The notes: a model not told the origin generated them from the sequence alone. Counted from the stretch's first letter, positions 43,971 through 52,142 are shown. The stretch is 64,000 nt of DNA from Brevundimonas sp. MYb52 (GCF_002979535.1 NZ_PCPB01000002.1:1-64000), one strand, 5' to 3'. Translations and numbers: made by a program.

Positions 43971-44872
43971 GCTCCGCCGATCAGGTGGGGTTGACCCAGT
44001 TGGCGGACCAGAGGGTTCCACATCGTGGCGATATGGCTGCCGCCATAGACCACGAGGACGCGACGATGCGTGTCCAGCCGCGACCGGATCAGGTCCAGCA
44101 GGTGTTGGTCCCTGATCTTCATGTGCAGTTTGTTTTCCCTTTGGACGGGGCCGGCATAGTCGGGGTCGTGGCTGGCCAGCCAGTTGGGATCGGCGTTCAG
44201 GTCGAGGCCGGTGCGGTCACGATACCAGGCGCGGAAGGCTCCGACGCTGGCGTCAGGCTGGGGCTTCAGGTCGCGTGCGCTCCATCTGGCCCAGCGTTCA
44301 AAGACTGGATCGAAGCGGGGGTCGCTGGGGCCAGTGATATCGCCCTCCCGCCGGCTTTGCTCAAGCGGGCCGAAGAGAGAGGCGTAGAAGGCGTCCTGAG
44401 GGTCGCTGCCTGCGGCCAGCAAGGCGGCGTAGATGGCTTGATCCGAAGGCTCTCCGCCCCACAGGGGGAGGTCGCGCTCCATGGCGAGTTGCGCCGTATA
44501 GAGGGCTTCGCCAGCCGACGCAGGGTCCGGCGCAGCCTTGAGGCGGCGGGCTTCCTCAAGGATGGGGCGCGGCCATTCGCCTCGCGCCGTCTCGATGCCT
44601 TCGATGATGACCGCACGAGGCTGAACCTCGTCGAAGGCGGTGCGCACCAGAGCGAAGGTTGGATGCCCGCCGTCGATGGCATGTCTCGCCGCCACGAAGC
44701 CTAGTGTCTGATCGCCGTGCTCGAACACGGCCAGAAGCGGCGGCTGACGCGGCAGGCGGCCCTGAAGCGCGAGGCTGAACTCGGACACGGTCGCGGGCGA
44801 CGACGGGGCGGAGGCGCATCCAGCGACTGAGAGACCGCCGAGCAGCGCCAATCTACGGTTCAGCTTGATCAT
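43967..44872 (-). CDS. Exported lipoprotein, ChaN/TraB-like (tentative)
   Basis: A 301-aa protein with a lipoprotein signal (MIKLNRRLALLGGLSVAGC, lipobox VAGC). The mature part has an N-terminal FEHGDQTLGFVAARHAID, a central AVIIEGIETARGEWP and a C-terminal RVLVVYGGSHIATMW. A HG...H motif near the start, an EG pair in the middle and a GxxH near the end recall the EreA/ChaN/TraB superfamily of putative metal-dependent hydrolases. The similarity is at motif level only. It is divergent from lysS and tail-to-tail with maoC. Confidence 0.6.
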   Translation of the reverse strand: MIKLNRRLALLGGLSVAGCASAPSSPATVSEFSLALQGRLPRQPPLLAVFEHGDQTLGFVAARHAIDGGHPTFALVRTAFDEVQPRAVIIEGIETARGEWPRPILEEARRLKAAPDPASAGEALYTAQLAMERDLPLWGGEPSDQAIYAALLAAGSDPQDAFYASLFGPLEQSRREGDITGPSDPRFDPVFERWARWSARDLKPQPDASVGAFRAWYRDRTGLDLNADPNWLASHDPDYAGPVQRENKLHMKIRDQHLLDLIRSRLDTHRRVLVVYGGSHIATMWNPLVRQLGQPHLIGGA

Positions 44873-44938
44873 GGCGCAGGATGAACACGGCGGGCGAACG
44901 TCGCCTACTTAAATGCCTGTCATGCAGGGCTGTATGGA

Positions 44939-44987
44939 CCTTGAGCGCCCGCTGCGGTTGACCGGAGGCGCTCAAGGCTGCAAAGCC
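44939..44987 (+). promoter_or_regulatory. Nested and competing hairpins directly upstream of lysS
   Basis: CCTTGAGCGCC (44939-44949) and GGCGCTCAAGG (44967-44977) form a perfect 11-bp stem enclosing a small CGGT-TG-ACCG hairpin. The last two bases of the right arm also begin GGCT-GCAA-AGCC (44976-44987), a GNRA-loop hairpin that ends 5 nt before the lysS ATG. The only SD-like AAGG is inside the first stem. A leader switch is possible; whether it is transcribed is unknown. Confidence 0.45.
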
Positions 44988-44992
44988 GGTTG

Positions 44993-46666
44993 ATGCTTCA
45001 GAACCTTGAAACCCTGTCCCGTGAGGCCCGTTCGTGGCCGTTTGAGCAAGCGCGCAACCTGCTGGCCCACGTGCTCAAAAAACGGCTGTCGGACGCGGAG
45101 CGCGATGCGGCGAAGCTGCTGATCGACGCGGGCAAGACGGACGAGGCTCTGGCGACCTTTGAAGCGCTGAACCGGCCGGTGATCCTGGAGACGGGTTACG
45201 GTCCGTCCGGCCTGCCGCACATGGGCACCTTCGGCGAAGTCGCGCGCACGACCATGGTGCGCAATGCGTTTCGCGCCCTGACCGGCGACCACTGGCGCAC
45301 GCGGCTGATCGCCTTCTCGGACGACATGGATGGTCTGAGGAAAGTGCCGGAAGGCGTGCCGAACCCGGAGATGCTGCGCGAGGACCTGCACCTGCCGCTG
45401 ACCAAGGTGCGCGACCCGTTCGGCACGCACGACAGCTTTGGCGCGCACAACAACGCCCGTCTGCGCGCCTTCCTCGACAGCTTCGGCTTCGACTACGAGT
45501 TCATGTCCTCGACCGAGACCTATCGGTCGGGCCGGTTCGACGCGACCCTGCTGACCCTGCTGGAGCGCTTCGACAAGGTCATGGGCATCATGCTGCCGAC
45601 CCTGGGCGAGGAGCGCCGCGCCACCTATTCGCCCTTCCTGCCGGTCAGCCCGATCACCGGCCATGTGCTGCAGGTGCCGACGCTGGAACGCAATGTCGAG
45701 CGCGGCACCATTGTCTTCGATGATCCCGCGGGTGGACGCACCGAGGTTCCCGTCACCGGCGGCCATGTGAAGCTGCAGTGGAAGCCCGACTGGGCCATGC
45801 GCTGGACGGCGCTGGACGTCGACTATGAGATGTCGGGCAAGGACCTGATCGAGAGCGTGCGCGAGAGCGGCAAGATCTGTCGCGCCCTGGGCGGCACGCC
45901 GCCGGAGGGCTTCAACTACGAGCTCTTCCTCGATGTCGAAGGCAAGAAGATCTCGAAGTCCAAGGGCAACGGCCTGACGATGGACGAGTGGCTGCGCTAC
46001 GGCACGCCCGAGAGCCTGAGCTGGTATATGTTCCAGTCGCCGAAGTCGGCCAAGAGCCTGCATTTCAACGTCATTCCGCGCGCGACGGACGACTATCTGT
46101 CCTTCATCGAGCAGTACAAGACGCAGGAACCGGCCAAGCAGATCGACAACGCTGTCTGGCACATCCACTCGGGCCAGCCGCCGCAGAGCGCCTCGCCGGT
46201 GTCGTTCGCCCTGCTGCTGAACCTGGTCGGCGTGGCCAACGCCTCCAGCAAGGATCAGCTGTGGGCCTATTTCGCCAAATACCTGCCGGACGCCACGCCC
46301 GAGAATGAGCCGGTTCTGGACCGGCTGATGGGCTATGCGCTGAACTACTACGAGGACTTCGTGAAGCCCTCGAAGACCTATCGTCTGCCCGACGACAAGG
46401 AGAAGGCGGCGCTGCTGGACCTGGCGATGCGTCTGAAGGCCCTGCCGGCCGACACGACCGACGGCGAGGCCATCCAGGGCGAGGTCTATGCCGTCGGCAA
46501 GGCGCACGAGTTCGAGCCGCTGCGCGCCTGGTTCCAGGCGCTGTATGAGGTGCTGCTGGGCGCCTCGCAGGGGCCGCGCTTTGGGTCGTTCGCGGCCATC
46601 TATGGCCTGCCTCAGACCATCGCCCTGATCGAAGCCGGGGCGAACGGCGAACTGGCCGGCGTCTGA
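44993..46666 (+). CDS. lysS: Class I lysyl-tRNA synthetase
   Basis: A 557-aa class I LysRS, the archaeal-type enzyme used by many alphaproteobacteria in place of the class II form. The Rossmann domain has [20 protein letters not shown] (HIGH region, about residue 65) and [12 protein letters not shown] (KMSKS loop, about 318). A helical anticodon-binding domain follows. It charges tRNA-Lys with lysine. ATG 44993 is preferred to the TTG just before it. The upstream 120 nt contains nested inverted repeats and no strong SD. The gene stands alone. Confidence 0.96.
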   Translation: MLQNLETLSREARSWPFEQARNLLAHVLKKRLSDAERDAAKLLIDAGKTDEALATFEALNRPVILETGYGPSGLPHMGTFGEVARTTMVRNAFRALTGDHWRTRLIAFSDDMDGLRKVPEGVPNPEMLREDLHLPLTKVRDPFGTHDSFGAHNNARLRAFLDSFGFDYEFMSSTETYRSGRFDATLLTLLERFDKVMGIMLPTLGEERRATYSPFLPVSPITGHVLQVPTLERNVERGTIVFDDPAGGRTEVPVTGGHVKLQWKPDWAMRWTALDVDYEMSGKDLIESVRESGKICRALGGTPPEGFNYELFLDVEGKKISKSKGNGLTMDEWLRYGTPESLSWYMFQSPKSAKSLHFNVIPRATDDYLSFIEQYKTQEPAKQIDNAVWHIHSGQPPQSASPVSFALLLNLVGVANASSKDQLWAYFAKYLPDATPENEPVLDRLMGYALNYYEDFVKPSKTYRLPDDKEKAALLDLAMRLKALPADTTDGEAIQGEVYAVGKAHEFEPLRAWFQALYEVLLGASQGPRFGSFAAIYGLPQTIALIEAGANGELAGV

Positions 46667-46727
46667 CGAGTGAAGGCGGAAGCGGGCGCCATTTGCGAAC
46701 CGGGCATCCTTTAGAGGAAGGACTGCG

Positions 46728-47117
46728 GTGCATTACGAGATCGATGAGGAGGCGAGAATCCTCCTGTTCGACATGGCGTCCGTCCGTTCTGCGGACGAGG
46801 TTCTGGCGACGGTGATGAGCCTGATCGCGCAGAGGCCGGAGCTTTGCGCCTGGGATTGGATCGCGCTGGGCGATCCTCTGCCGGACGACGCCAGTCACGA
46901 GCATCTGGCCAAGCTGTCCGCCGCCTGGGGCAAGCCGCCCGCCGTCGAGGCCGTGACAGCCTTTGTCACGCCCGACGCCTTCTTCCATCTTTGGGCCAAG
47001 GTGATGGATTTCCAGTTCGTCCGGCGCAAGCACCTGGTGGTGCGGGACGTGGCGGCGGCGCGCAGCCTGATCGAACGTCGTCGAAATGCGCGCGTGGGCT
47101 CTCCCTCATCAAGATGA
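46728..47117 (+). CDS. Hypothetical protein (129 aa)
   Basis: A 129-aa cytoplasmic protein starting at GTG 46728 after AGGAAGGA. It reads as alternating strands and helices: ILLFDMASVRSADEVLATVM, AWDWIALGDPLPDD, AVTAFVTPDAFFHLWAKVMD and a basic C-terminus. The layout loosely resembles single-domain STAS-like or SpoIIAA-like proteins, but no diagnostic motif is present, so no function is given. It lies between lysS and an envelope SH3 gene. Confidence 0.65.
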   Translation: MHYEIDEEARILLFDMASVRSADEVLATVMSLIAQRPELCAWDWIALGDPLPDDASHEHLAKLSAAWGKPPAVEAVTAFVTPDAFFHLWAKVMDFQFVRRKHLVVRDVAAARSLIERRRNARVGSPSSR

Positions 47118-47201
47118 ACCGAAAATAACGGCGAGGCGGGGGGAGCCTTCAGCTTCGCCGGGGCATTGTCTCCCCACGACACTCGATGACAGGAGAGAGA
47201 C

Positions 47202-47681
47202 ATGTCGAAGTTCTTCAAGGCGGGTTTGGCCGCCACCGCAATGTTCGCCGCCCTGGGTTCGGCTGCTGTGCCGATGACCGCCAGCGCCATGCCGCAAGCC
47301 AACGGCGTCACCAACTGTGACGCGCCGGGCGGCCGTCAGCGCGCCGGCGCGGCCATCGGCGCCGTCCTGGGCGGCCTGGCCGGCAGCCAGGTGTCCAAGA
47401 ATGAGCGCGCCCTCGGCGCCGTGGTCGGCGCGGGCGCCGGCGCCGCCGCCGGTTCCTACATCGGCTGCAACCAGCAGCGCGCGCGTTCAGCCAACCAGGC
47501 AGCCGCCAACTCGTACCGCGCCACCTCGAACCTGCGCATCCGCACGGGTCCGGGCGCCAACTATCGCCAGACCGGCAGTTTGTCGGCCGGCCAGCCCTTT
47601 ACGGCTGTCGGTTCGCAAGGCGAGTGGGTTCAGATCGCCGGCGGCGGCTGGGTGAACGCCCACTATGTCGCACCGAACTAA
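47202..47681 (+). CDS. Glycine-zipper and SH3b-domain envelope protein
   Basis: A 159-aa exported protein. It has a signal peptide (MSKFFKAGLAATAMFAALGS, cleavage near ASA). A Gly-zipper follows (about residues 48-85, GAAIGAVLGGLAGSQVS and GAVVGAGAGAAAGSYIG), which would insert in or associate with a membrane. The C-terminal bacterial SH3 domain (about 105-158, SNLRIRTGPGANYRQTGSL) may bind peptidoglycan. GGAGAGA precedes the ATG, and a good intrinsic terminator follows. The architecture is common among alphaproteobacterial envelope proteins of unknown role. Confidence 0.85.
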   Translation: MSKFFKAGLAATAMFAALGSAAVPMTASAMPQANGVTNCDAPGGRQRAGAAIGAVLGGLAGSQVSKNERALGAVVGAGAGAAAGSYIGCNQQRARSANQAAANSYRATSNLRIRTGPGANYRQTGSLSAGQPFTAVGSQGEWVQIAGGGWVNAHYVAPN

Positions 47682-47703
47682 GGGCTTTGCTGCCTAGTCC
47701 AAG

Positions 47704-47737
47704 AGGGCCGTCTCGAAAGGGGCGGCCCTTTTTCTTT
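47704..47737 (+). terminator. Intrinsic terminator of the SH3-domain gene
   Basis: AGGGCCG and CGGCCCT form a 7-bp stem with a 12-nt loop, followed by TTTTCTTT. It lies 22 nt after the stop codon. This is the clearest classical terminator in the window. Confidence 0.8.
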
Positions 47738-47777
47738 GGGCGCTACCGGCCGTTCGGCCTACTTGAGCGCAAGCAGC

Positions 47778-48413
47778 CTACTGACTGACCCAGAGGATGC
47801 GGGCCATCCACAGGATGTCGCGGCGGGGCAGGGTACGGGGCGGATAATCGAGGTTGATCGAGGCCAGGGTGACCTCGCGTGGGCTCATGGCCGCGATCTC
47901 CTTGGCCAGGGTCTCGCCTGAGGCCGTTCGCACCGCCACCCGGTCGCCGCGCCGCACATCCGACGCCTCCAGGTCCACGATCACTCGGTCGCCGGGGCGA
48001 TAGAGGGGTGTCATGGAATCGCCGTCGATGGTCAGGCTGAACAGGCTGTCTTTGCGAGTTGGCAGATCGGTCTGGTCCCAGCCCTCGGCCAAGGGCAGGC
48101 CTGCGTCATCGAAGAAGCCGTCTGCGCCGGCGCGAGCCAGGCCCAGCAGGGGAATGGAACGGTCTTCGGCCGGGGCGTCGTCAGCGAGAGCGGCGAAGGC
48201 GCCGAGGGAAATCCCCGTCGCCTCCAGCACGCGGGTCAGGCTCTCGGTCGAGGGCCAGCGCGGGCGCGGCGGGTCGCCGGGACCGAAGCGTTTGGAGGGA
48301 TTGAAGCTGGTGGCGTCCAGGCCCGCGCGGCGCGCCAAGCCTGACGGCGAGGTGCCTTCGCGGCGCGCCAGGGCGTCCAAGGCCTTCCAGAGCTTGGCGT
48401 GGGAGAGGGGCAT
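47778..48413 (-). CDS. LexA-like S24-family transcriptional repressor
   Basis: A 211-aa regulator. The N-terminal helix-turn-helix region (residues 1-75; LARREGTSPSGLARRAGLDA) precedes an S24 peptidase domain with the self-cleavage dyad Ser133 (TIDGDSMTPLYRPGD) and Lys171 (ETLAKEIAAM). An Ala-Gly bond (LLGLARAGADG, residues 95-96) is a plausible cleavage site. Such phage cI-like or LexA-like repressors release their operators when RecA promotes self-cleavage. A palindromic operator candidate lies just upstream (48426-48442), suggesting autoregulation. It is separate from the SOS LexA proper. Confidence 0.85.
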   Translation of the reverse strand: MPLSHAKLWKALDALARREGTSPSGLARRAGLDATSFNPSKRFGPGDPPRPRWPSTESLTRVLEATGISLGAFAALADDAPAEDRSIPLLGLARAGADGFFDDAGLPLAEGWDQTDLPTRKDSLFSLTIDGDSMTPLYRPGDRVIVDLEASDVRRGDRVAVRTASGETLAKEIAAMSPREVTLASINLDYPPRTLPRRDILWMARILWVSQ

Positions 48414-48425
48414 GGCCCCTCAAAT

Positions 48426-48442
48426 CTATCGCAAGGCGATAG
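48426..48442. promoter_or_regulatory. Candidate operator of the S24-family repressor
   Basis: CTATCGC-AAG-GCGATAG is a perfect 7-bp-arm palindrome, 13 nt before the start of the S24 repressor gene and 11 nt after the stop of the gene behind it. Position and symmetry fit a dimeric HTH repressor site. Confidence 0.55.
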
Positions 48443-48452
48443 GAATATCCAC

Positions 48453-48899
48453 CTAGTCGGCGTCCTGACCGATGGCGCGGCGCTCCTGCCAGGCCCAGAA
48501 GGTGCCGATGGCGATCGCCAGCATGATGCCGTAGCCGGTCATGTTGACCACGGTATAGAAGGCCGAGATCGGCGGACGCAGGTTCAGCATGACCATGACG
48601 TGGCTGGTCACGGCCAGCAACTGTAGCGCGCAGGCCCAGACCGGCCAGGAGCGCGGCGCCTTCCAGACCATGGCGGCGAAGATGATCAGCATCACTACAT
48701 CGAGGGCGAAAACGCCCCACTGGACGCCGAAATAGCCGCCTGCAGTCTGCGCCATCAGAGATGCGAACCAGCCGAAGAGGAAGGCGCCGGCACCAATTTT
48801 TTCAGGCTGACCGCCTTTTATGAAGGCGAACAGTCCTACGGCCACGACGAAGGCGGCACCGACATAGCCAGCAACGGTCTCGAACAAGAAGGCCCCCAT
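48453..48899 (-). CDS. Hypothetical membrane protein with start codon in a hairpin
   Basis: A 148-aa protein with about five hydrophobic helices (MGAFLFETVAGYVGAAFVVA, IGAGAFLFGWFASLMAQ, VFALDVVMLIIFAAMVW, WACALQLLAVTSHVMVML, YGIMLAIAIGTFWAW). ATG 48899 follows AGGACGACA with ideal spacing; an in-frame ATG at 48926 is possible. The SD lies in the loop and the start codon in the stem of a perfect 12-bp inverted repeat. No family is recognised. It is upstream of the S24 repressor gene on the same strand. Confidence 0.7.
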   Translation of the reverse strand: MGAFLFETVAGYVGAAFVVAVGLFAFIKGGQPEKIGAGAFLFGWFASLMAQTAGGYFGVQWGVFALDVVMLIIFAAMVWKAPRSWPVWACALQLLAVTSHVMVMLNLRPPISAFYTVVNMTGYGIMLAIAIGTFWAWQERRAIGQDAD

Positions 48900-48920
48900 T
48901 GTCGTCCTGACAATGGGGGC
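48892..48920 (-). promoter_or_regulatory. 12-bp hairpin enclosing the ribosome site and start codon
   Basis: On the minus strand GCCCCCATTGTC and GACAATGGGGGC pair perfectly around a 5-nt loop AGGAC. The loop is the SD and the right arm contains the ATG at 48899. Such a stem should hold back translation until opened; alternatively it is a DNA operator. Confidence 0.6.
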
Positions 48921-48977
48921 GATCATAACGTAACTTTATGGGAAACCGGAGAGCTGATCCCCAAGGTTACGGGAATT

Positions 48978-49325
48978 TCACGCGACGCGCAGGTGGTCGC
49001 CCTTGCGGGTCATCGGGCGATCGTCCCACTCATCAGGCTTGTTCAGCGGACCCACGGCGTAGGTGCCGTAGCCGAGGCGACGGTGGTCCTTTTGCAGTTC
49101 GGCGTGGCAGGCCACGACGGCCTCGCGGGCGGTGCTGAGGGCCATGATGGCTTCGACGGCCTTGGCCTGCGAACCGGCGGCGGACACCGGCGAAAGCGAC
49201 AGAGCGGCGCGAGCGCCGATCATGGCCTGAACCAGGGTGGTGGCGTGGGTGATGGCGTCATCCACCGCTTTTTCGGTGGCGTACAGTTCGCCGGCGACGC
49301 CAGCGATCACTTCAGTGCGGTCCAT
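48978..49325 (-). CDS. Hypothetical helical protein with CtrA-like site upstream (115 aa)
   Basis: A 115-aa soluble protein, mostly alpha-helical: MDRTEVIAGVAGELYATEKA, then THATTLVQAMIGARAALSLS and KAVEAIMALSTAREAVVACH, ending with a short GYGTYAVGPLNKPDEWDDRP tail. GAGGGG precedes the ATG at 49325 with good spacing. A TTAA-N6-TTAA box lies 36-49 nt upstream of the start. No family is recognised. The strong ribosome site and CtrA-like box suggest a well-expressed, cell-cycle-linked protein, possibly motility related; this is inference. Confidence 0.7.
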   Translation of the reverse strand: MDRTEVIAGVAGELYATEKAVDDAITHATTLVQAMIGARAALSLSPVSAAGSQAKAVEAIMALSTAREAVVACHAELQKDHRRLGYGTYAVGPLNKPDEWDDRPMTRKGDHLRVA

Positions 49326-49360
49326 GACTTTACCCCTCAATAAAGAAATACCGTCATTTC

Positions 49361-49374
49361 TTAACGCGTATTAA
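49361..49374 (-). promoter_or_regulatory. Candidate CtrA box
   Basis: TTAACGCGTATTAA is TTAA-N6-TTAA. The Caulobacter CtrA consensus is TTAA-N7-TTAA, with shorter spacing also reported. It sits in an AT-rich 110-nt region between divergently oriented surroundings, just upstream of the 115-aa gene. Confidence 0.4.
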
Positions 49375-49438
49375 GGGTGTTTGATAGGGGTTTGTTTACC
49401 AAGGGTTACATTTCAACCTTAGATTTCCGGATGTGCGT

Positions 49439-49846
49439 TCAGGTTGAATCGTCGTCGCCATCGAGCAGGAAATGCGCGGTCAGGGCGGCGATGGGCTGAT
49501 CGCGGCCTTGTTGCCAGGCTTCGGCGGTGACGTGGGCGACGCGCCGTCCGGCCTTGTTGATCCGGGCCTGGGCGAAAACGTCCGTCGGACGGCCTGAGCG
49601 CAGATAGGCCACCGTGACATTGATCGGGCGGGGCAGGCGCAGGCGGGGATAGCTGAGCGAGACCTGGGCCACGGCCGTCATTTCCAGCAGGGCGGCGGTC
49701 GATCCTCCGTGCAGGGCCGGCAACATGGGGTTGCCGATCAGGCGGTCGGCGAAGGGCATGACGACCGTCAGCTCGTCGCCGTTCAACTGAGTCTTCAAGC
49801 CAAGGAAGCGGGCGTAAGGCAGGCTGTCGAGCAGGGGAGCGGTCAT
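49439..49846 (-). CDS. PaaI-like hotdog thioesterase (second of a pair)
   Basis: A 135-aa hotdog protein, with MTAPLLDSLPYARFLGLKT at the N-terminus, a LTVVMPFADRLIGNPMLPA strand and LHGGSTAALLEMTAVAQVSL, which matches the HGG-x-aaLlE active-site helix of PaaI-type acyl-CoA thioesterases. It would hydrolyse an acyl-CoA; the substrate is unknown. ATG 49846 overlaps the stop of the preceding thioesterase (ATGA at 49843), so the pair is co-translated and may form a mixed oligomer. Confidence 0.85.
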   Translation of the reverse strand: MTAPLLDSLPYARFLGLKTQLNGDELTVVMPFADRLIGNPMLPALHGGSTAALLEMTAVAQVSLSYPRLRLPRPINVTVAYLRSGRPTDVFAQARINKAGRRVAHVTAEAWQQGRDQPIAALTAHFLLDGDDDST

Positions 49847-50325
49847 GCGGCGTCTCCGGCGGCGGGTTTGGCGCGCAGGTTGGCGCCGGCGCGGTGGTCG
49901 CCCTCGGCGCTGATGACATAGGCGGACTGGGCGGCGGCGACCGGGTCGGCGGGGTCGTCCTCGAAGGCCCAGGCGCGGACGAAGCCGATGCTGCGCGTCA
50001 GACGATAGCAGCGCGCCTCGGCGATCAGATCCCGACCGGGGATGGCTGCGCGCATGTAGTCGACGCGCAGGTCCAGGGTGGCGATCGGTTGATAGGTCTT
50101 CAGTCCGACCCACACCGCTAGGCCGCCGACGTGATCCAGCAGGGTCGTGACCAGTCCGCCCGCCAGGACTCCGGTCTCGGGATCTCCGACCAGGTCGTCG
50201 CGATAAGGAACCCGCAGACGAACCCGGTCGCCGTCGAGTCCCTCATACAGGAACCCCAGGGCGTGGGTGTGGGCTGCGCCCGAGGCGAGTTGCGGCAGCA
50301 GGGTGGTCAGGAACTGATCCGTCAT
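49843..50325 (-). CDS. PaaI-like hotdog thioesterase (first of a pair)
   Basis: A 160-aa hotdog-fold thioesterase. The central helix GVLAGGLVTTLLDHVGGLAV is the variant active-site helix with Asp, followed by TLDLRVDYMRAAIPGRDLIA and the outer strand. It differs from its partner in having GG with an Asp-His (LLDH) rather than LHGG...E, so the two may complement each other. ATG 50325 follows a TTG in frame. It is the first gene of the two-gene unit and lies 147 nt from the hybrid kinase-like gene. Confidence 0.85.
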   Translation of the reverse strand: MTDQFLTTLLPQLASGAAHTHALGFLYEGLDGDRVRLRVPYRDDLVGDPETGVLAGGLVTTLLDHVGGLAVWVGLKTYQPIATLDLRVDYMRAAIPGRDLIAEARCYRLTRSIGFVRAWAFEDDPADPVAAAQSAYVISAEGDHRAGANLRAKPAAGDAA

Positions 50326-50471
50326 CAAGACGTCCTTTGGCTAGGGGCCGTCTGCGGTCGCTCAGATCGCCGCAGCGCCCGCCTTTGGTGGCGCGCGCCG
50401 TGAGGGCTGTCCATAGCGCAAAAGCCGCCTCGATCAGTCGGGCGGCTTGGTGCGTGGAAGCTGACGCGGGG

Positions 50472-52085
50472 TCAGGCGGCGGGGCGTTTGCGCGTATTGG
50501 ACGCCGGCGCAACGACCGCGGCCGGGGCGGCCAGAGCCGCGTTCATGGCCATGCGCAGGCGTTCGGGCTTGATCGGCTTTTCGACCACGGCGGCCATGCC
50601 GACGGCGAGATAGTGCCTGGCGTCGTCGGGGTCGGCGTTGGCGGTCAGGGCCACGATGGGAATGTTGCGGCTGTCGCCGGGCAGGGCGCGAATGGCCTGG
50701 GTCGCCTGAACCCCGTCCAGGCGGGGCATCTTGATATCCATCAGGATCAGGTCGAACGGGCGGGCCTGTACGGCTTCCAGCGCTTCCTGACCGTCTTCGA
50801 CGGTTTCGGAGGTGCAGCCGAACATCTCGCACAGGGCCTGGGCCACGACGCGGTTGGTGGCGTTGTCGTCGGCGATCAGGACGTGGGGGCGGGCTTGCAG
50901 GTCCAGGTCGTCCAGGCTGGCGACGTTGGACGGCTCTTCTTGCTGAATGACGGCGCGAGGAGCCGACAGGTCGAAGGCGAAGGTGGCGCCGCGTCCAGCG
51001 TTGTTCTCGGCCCAGATCCGACCGTTCATCTGTTCGACGACATGGCGGCAGATGGACAGGCCCAGGCCGCCGCCATCGGGCCCGGCGACGTCGAAAAGCT
51101 GGTCGAGGCGAGCGGGGTCGATGCCGGGGCCGTCATCGCGGACCCGAGCCTCCAGGCGGACCTGATCGCCGACGACCATGGCCTTGAGGCTGGCTTCGAC
51201 CATGCCGTTGCGGGCGAATTTCAGGGCGTGGCCGATCAGGGTGTTGAACACCTGGGTCAGGCGCGGGCCGTCCAGGACGCCGGCCAGTTCGGTGTCGCCC
51301 TCATAGCCCACCATCAGGGTCACGCCGTCCTGGGTCGCGCGCGGCGACCACTGGGTCTGGACCTGGTCCATCACGGCGCGCAGCGGCGTGGGCGCGGGCG
51401 TCAGCTCCAACTCGCCGGCCTCGGCGCGCGCCAGGTCCAGCGCGTCCTGCAGGGTGTCGAGCAGGGTTTCGGAGGAATCGATGATGGTCTGGACGTGCGC
51501 CAGGGCCGCATCGTTCAGCGGCTGGCGCAGCAGCAGTTCGCCCACCGCCAGGACGCCGTTCATCGGCGTACGCAGTTCCTGGCTCATCAGCCCCATGAAC
51601 TGGCTCTTGGCGCGGGCGGCCGCTGCGGCCTGGAGCTTGACGTCGCTCAGGGCGCGCACCTGGTCGGCGAGGTCGCGGTTCTGCTGACGCTGGATGTCGT
51701 TGACGGCGCGGAGCAGGGCCACCGCCGTGCCGACGCCGCGATAGGCGCCGTTGCGGGTGACGATGAAGCCGCGCATCAGGGCGCCGGGGCCGCTCTTCAG
51801 GATGATGTCGGAAAAGGCGTCGATGCGGACGCCCGCTTCGACCACGGCTGGCTCTTCATCCATGATGTGGATGACTTCGCGAGCGCCGTAGAGGCTTTGG
51901 CCCAGAGGGGCCGCCAGTTTCATCAGGAAGTCGCTGCGCTCGATCAGGCCAAGCGGCCGTTCGCCATCGACGACAGGGATGACCAGGGTGTCCGGCTCGC
52001 GCTCGAAGCGCGCAAAGACCTCGGCCGCCATGGTGGTGGCGGTCACCGGCTCAACGCGCTCGGTCAGCACTTCGATCGTCGGCAT
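50472..52085 (-). CDS. Hybrid histidine kinase-like protein lacking the phospho-accepting His
   Basis: A 537-aa protein. Residues 1-125 resemble paired CBS-like sensor segments (TLVIPVVDGERPLGLIERSD). A linker coiled coil (128-160) leads to a HisKA-like helix in which MSHELRTP is MSQELRTP: the phosphorylated His is Gln169 (codon CAG). The ATPase domain keeps RDDGPGID and GGGLGLSI, but the N-box Asn is His286 (LIGHALKF). The C-terminal receiver domain (about 401-520) is intact, with Asp450 (LILMDIKMP), the acidic pair near 406, ALTA and EKPIKP. It may be a pseudokinase that signals by binding, or whose receiver is phosphorylated by another kinase. It is divergent from queC. Confidence 0.85.
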   Translation of the reverse strand: MPTIEVLTERVEPVTATTMAAEVFARFEREPDTLVIPVVDGERPLGLIERSDFLMKLAAPLGQSLYGAREVIHIMDEEPAVVEAGVRIDAFSDIILKSGPGALMRGFIVTRNGAYRGVGTAVALLRAVNDIQRQQNRDLADQVRALSDVKLQAAAAARAKSQFMGLMSQELRTPMNGVLAVGELLLRQPLNDAALAHVQTIIDSSETLLDTLQDALDLARAEAGELELTPAPTPLRAVMDQVQTQWSPRATQDGVTLMVGYEGDTELAGVLDGPRLTQVFNTLIGHALKFARNGMVEASLKAMVVGDQVRLEARVRDDGPGIDPARLDQLFDVAGPDGGGLGLSICRHVVEQMNGRIWAENNAGRGATFAFDLSAPRAVIQQEEPSNVASLDDLDLQARPHVLIADDNATNRVVAQALCEMFGCTSETVEDGQEALEAVQARPFDLILMDIKMPRLDGVQATQAIRALPGDSRNIPIVALTANADPDDARHYLAVGMAAVVEKPIKPERLRMAMNAALAAPAAVVAPASNTRKRPAA

Positions 52086-52123
52086 ACGGCCGGCACTCCA
52101 ATTTCGGTTTTACATTTGATGAA

Positions 52124-52142
52124 AACGCTTTGCGAAAGCGTT
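52124..52142. promoter_or_regulatory. Palindrome between the pseudokinase gene and queC
   Basis: AACGCTTTGCGAAAGCGTT has perfect 8-bp arms around GCG, 39 nt before the pseudokinase start on the minus strand. Being in a divergent promoter region, it is more likely an operator than a terminator. The rest of the 206-nt gap shows nothing clear. Confidence 0.4.

Noticed and set aside
44873..44992. T-box or lysine riboswitch upstream of lysS
   Set aside because: The region is too short for either, and no T-box sequence or lysine aptamer core is visible; only simple nested inverted repeats are present.
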